A DNA stretch of 6,391 bases, taken from Treponema sp. (GTDB lineage: Bacteria; Spirochaetota; Spirochaetia; Treponematales; Breznakiellaceae). Location: NCBI GenBank assembly GCA_031257595.1, contig JAIROH010000043.1, positions 1 to 6,391 on the forward strand. The letters run 5' to 3'. Position 1 is the first letter of the stretch. Every line of letters starts with the position of its first letter. Below the pieces are notes generated by a model. The model made no database searches. It had not been told where the DNA came from and saw nothing but the letters and a program-made list of their open reading frames with translations. The position numbers were made by a program, and so were the translations under genes. Of the stretch, positions 6,126 through 6,391 are shown piece after piece.

Positions 6126-6281
6126 TTAATTTATCCAATTTTCAAAATCAGGAGTTCTTACAAATTCTTTAATAATTTCACTTAGTAATAAACAACCTTG
6201 TTCTGTTATTACTGTTGGACTTTTCTTTGTTTTATATATAATTCCGTTTATTATTTTTCCATTTAAATAGTCACTCCTTAA
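6126..6281 (-). pseudogene. A+T-rich, startless gene remnant, probably horizontally acquired
   Basis: The minus strand is open for about 52 codons ending at TAA (6128-6126). It includes YLNGKIINGIIYKTK, SPTVITEQGCLLLSE and KEFVRTPDFENWIN. Codon use is strongly A+T-biased (ATA, AAA, TTA), unlike the neighbouring genes, and base composition over 6121-6280 is about 23% G+C. At that composition a 50-codon open frame is unlikely by chance (of the order of 1%), which supports a real former coding region. There is no ATG, GTG or TTG in the open stretch. The low-G+C part begins abruptly near 6281. I therefore read it as the C-terminal piece of a foreign gene whose front was lost. I do not recognise the family. 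Confidence 0.4.
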
Positions 6282-6288
6282 GAATTGC

Positions 6289-6391
6289 TCAAGCGGCCAA
6301 ATCGTGGAAAAAAACGGGAAAACAGGGCCGGAAAAAAAGATGACGAAAAAGCCTTGCGGCCCGTTCCTTCAGCATTTCCATCGCCTTTTTG
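6289..6391 (-). CDS. possible truncated gene end entering from the right edge
   Basis: The minus strand is open from the right edge to TGA (6291-6289), reading 34 codons including KKAMEMLKERAARLFRHL and ending HDLAA. The first part looks like an amphipathic helix. The last third is phenylalanine-rich and derives from A/T runs on the plus strand. A second minus frame is also open here (to TAA at 6281-6279), and the plus strand is open too, so the coding frame is uncertain. The stop falls within ten bases of the G+C jump, so the gene may have been truncated by whatever brought in the A+T-rich segment. Confidence 0.22.
   Translation of the reverse strand, partial: KKAMEMLKERAARLFRHLFFRPCFPVFFHDLAA

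Noticed and set aside
5856..6185. Plus-strand frame of 109 codons across the dehydrogenase promoter region
   Set aside because: Runs through the promoter, the palindromic element and the A+T-rich segment; composition changes abruptly inside it and no domain is seen.
1..6391. CRISPR array or tandem repeats
   Set aside because: No regularly spaced repeats are present on either strand.

Overview
The window looks like chromosome of a medium-G+C, host-associated or anaerobic bacterium. Protein style, such as the long nicotinate phosphoribosyltransferase and the TGS/ThrRS-like nucleoside kinase, suggests a treponeme-like spirochaete, but a Firmicute cannot be excluded from the sequence alone. No rRNA or other decisive marker is present. 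Four full-length protein genes and one tRNA gene are well supported.

Layout. Bases 1-378 carry no convincing full gene. There is the possible tail of a plus-strand gene, a weak terminator with a cUUCGg loop, and a G+C-rich block at 212-359 that folds well and is rich in GGA on the minus strand. At 379-452 (minus) lies a CAU-anticodon tRNA, probably tRNA-Ile2, with its own promoter and no encoded CCA. Bases 453-718 hold a minus-strand zinc-ribbon remnant and the promoter of the next operon. Bases 719-4651 (plus) form a tight three-gene unit: nicotinamidase (pncA), nicotinate phosphoribosyltransferase (pncB, 4-base overlap) and a P-loop nucleoside kinase fused to TGS and ThrRS-like domains (13-base gap). 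A convergent iron-containing alcohol dehydrogenase (NADPH-dependent YqhD/butanol dehydrogenase type) occupies 4685-5863 (minus) with its own extended -10 promoter. Upstream of it is a 116-base palindromic element (5953-6068), then a very A+T-rich segment (about 23% G+C over 6121-6280) holding a startless gene remnant, and at the right edge a possible gene end.

How the genes work together. PncA deamidates nicotinamide to nicotinate, and PncB joins nicotinate to PRPP to give nicotinate mononucleotide. This is the Preiss-Handler entry to NAD(P). The co-transcribed kinase is normally labelled uridine kinase. Its operon position raises the possibility that it phosphorylates a ribonucleoside in pyridine or nucleoside salvage. 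The neighbouring dehydrogenase consumes NAD(P)H, but it is on the other strand and separately promoted, so any functional link is only circumstantial.

The most interesting material is non-coding. One item is the possible structured RNA just downstream of the tRNA, whose two best hairpins expose GGA in their loops as CsrA-binding RNAs do. Another is a near-copy of the tRNA 3' end 168 bases downstream. The third is the palindromic element with mutually exclusive stems.
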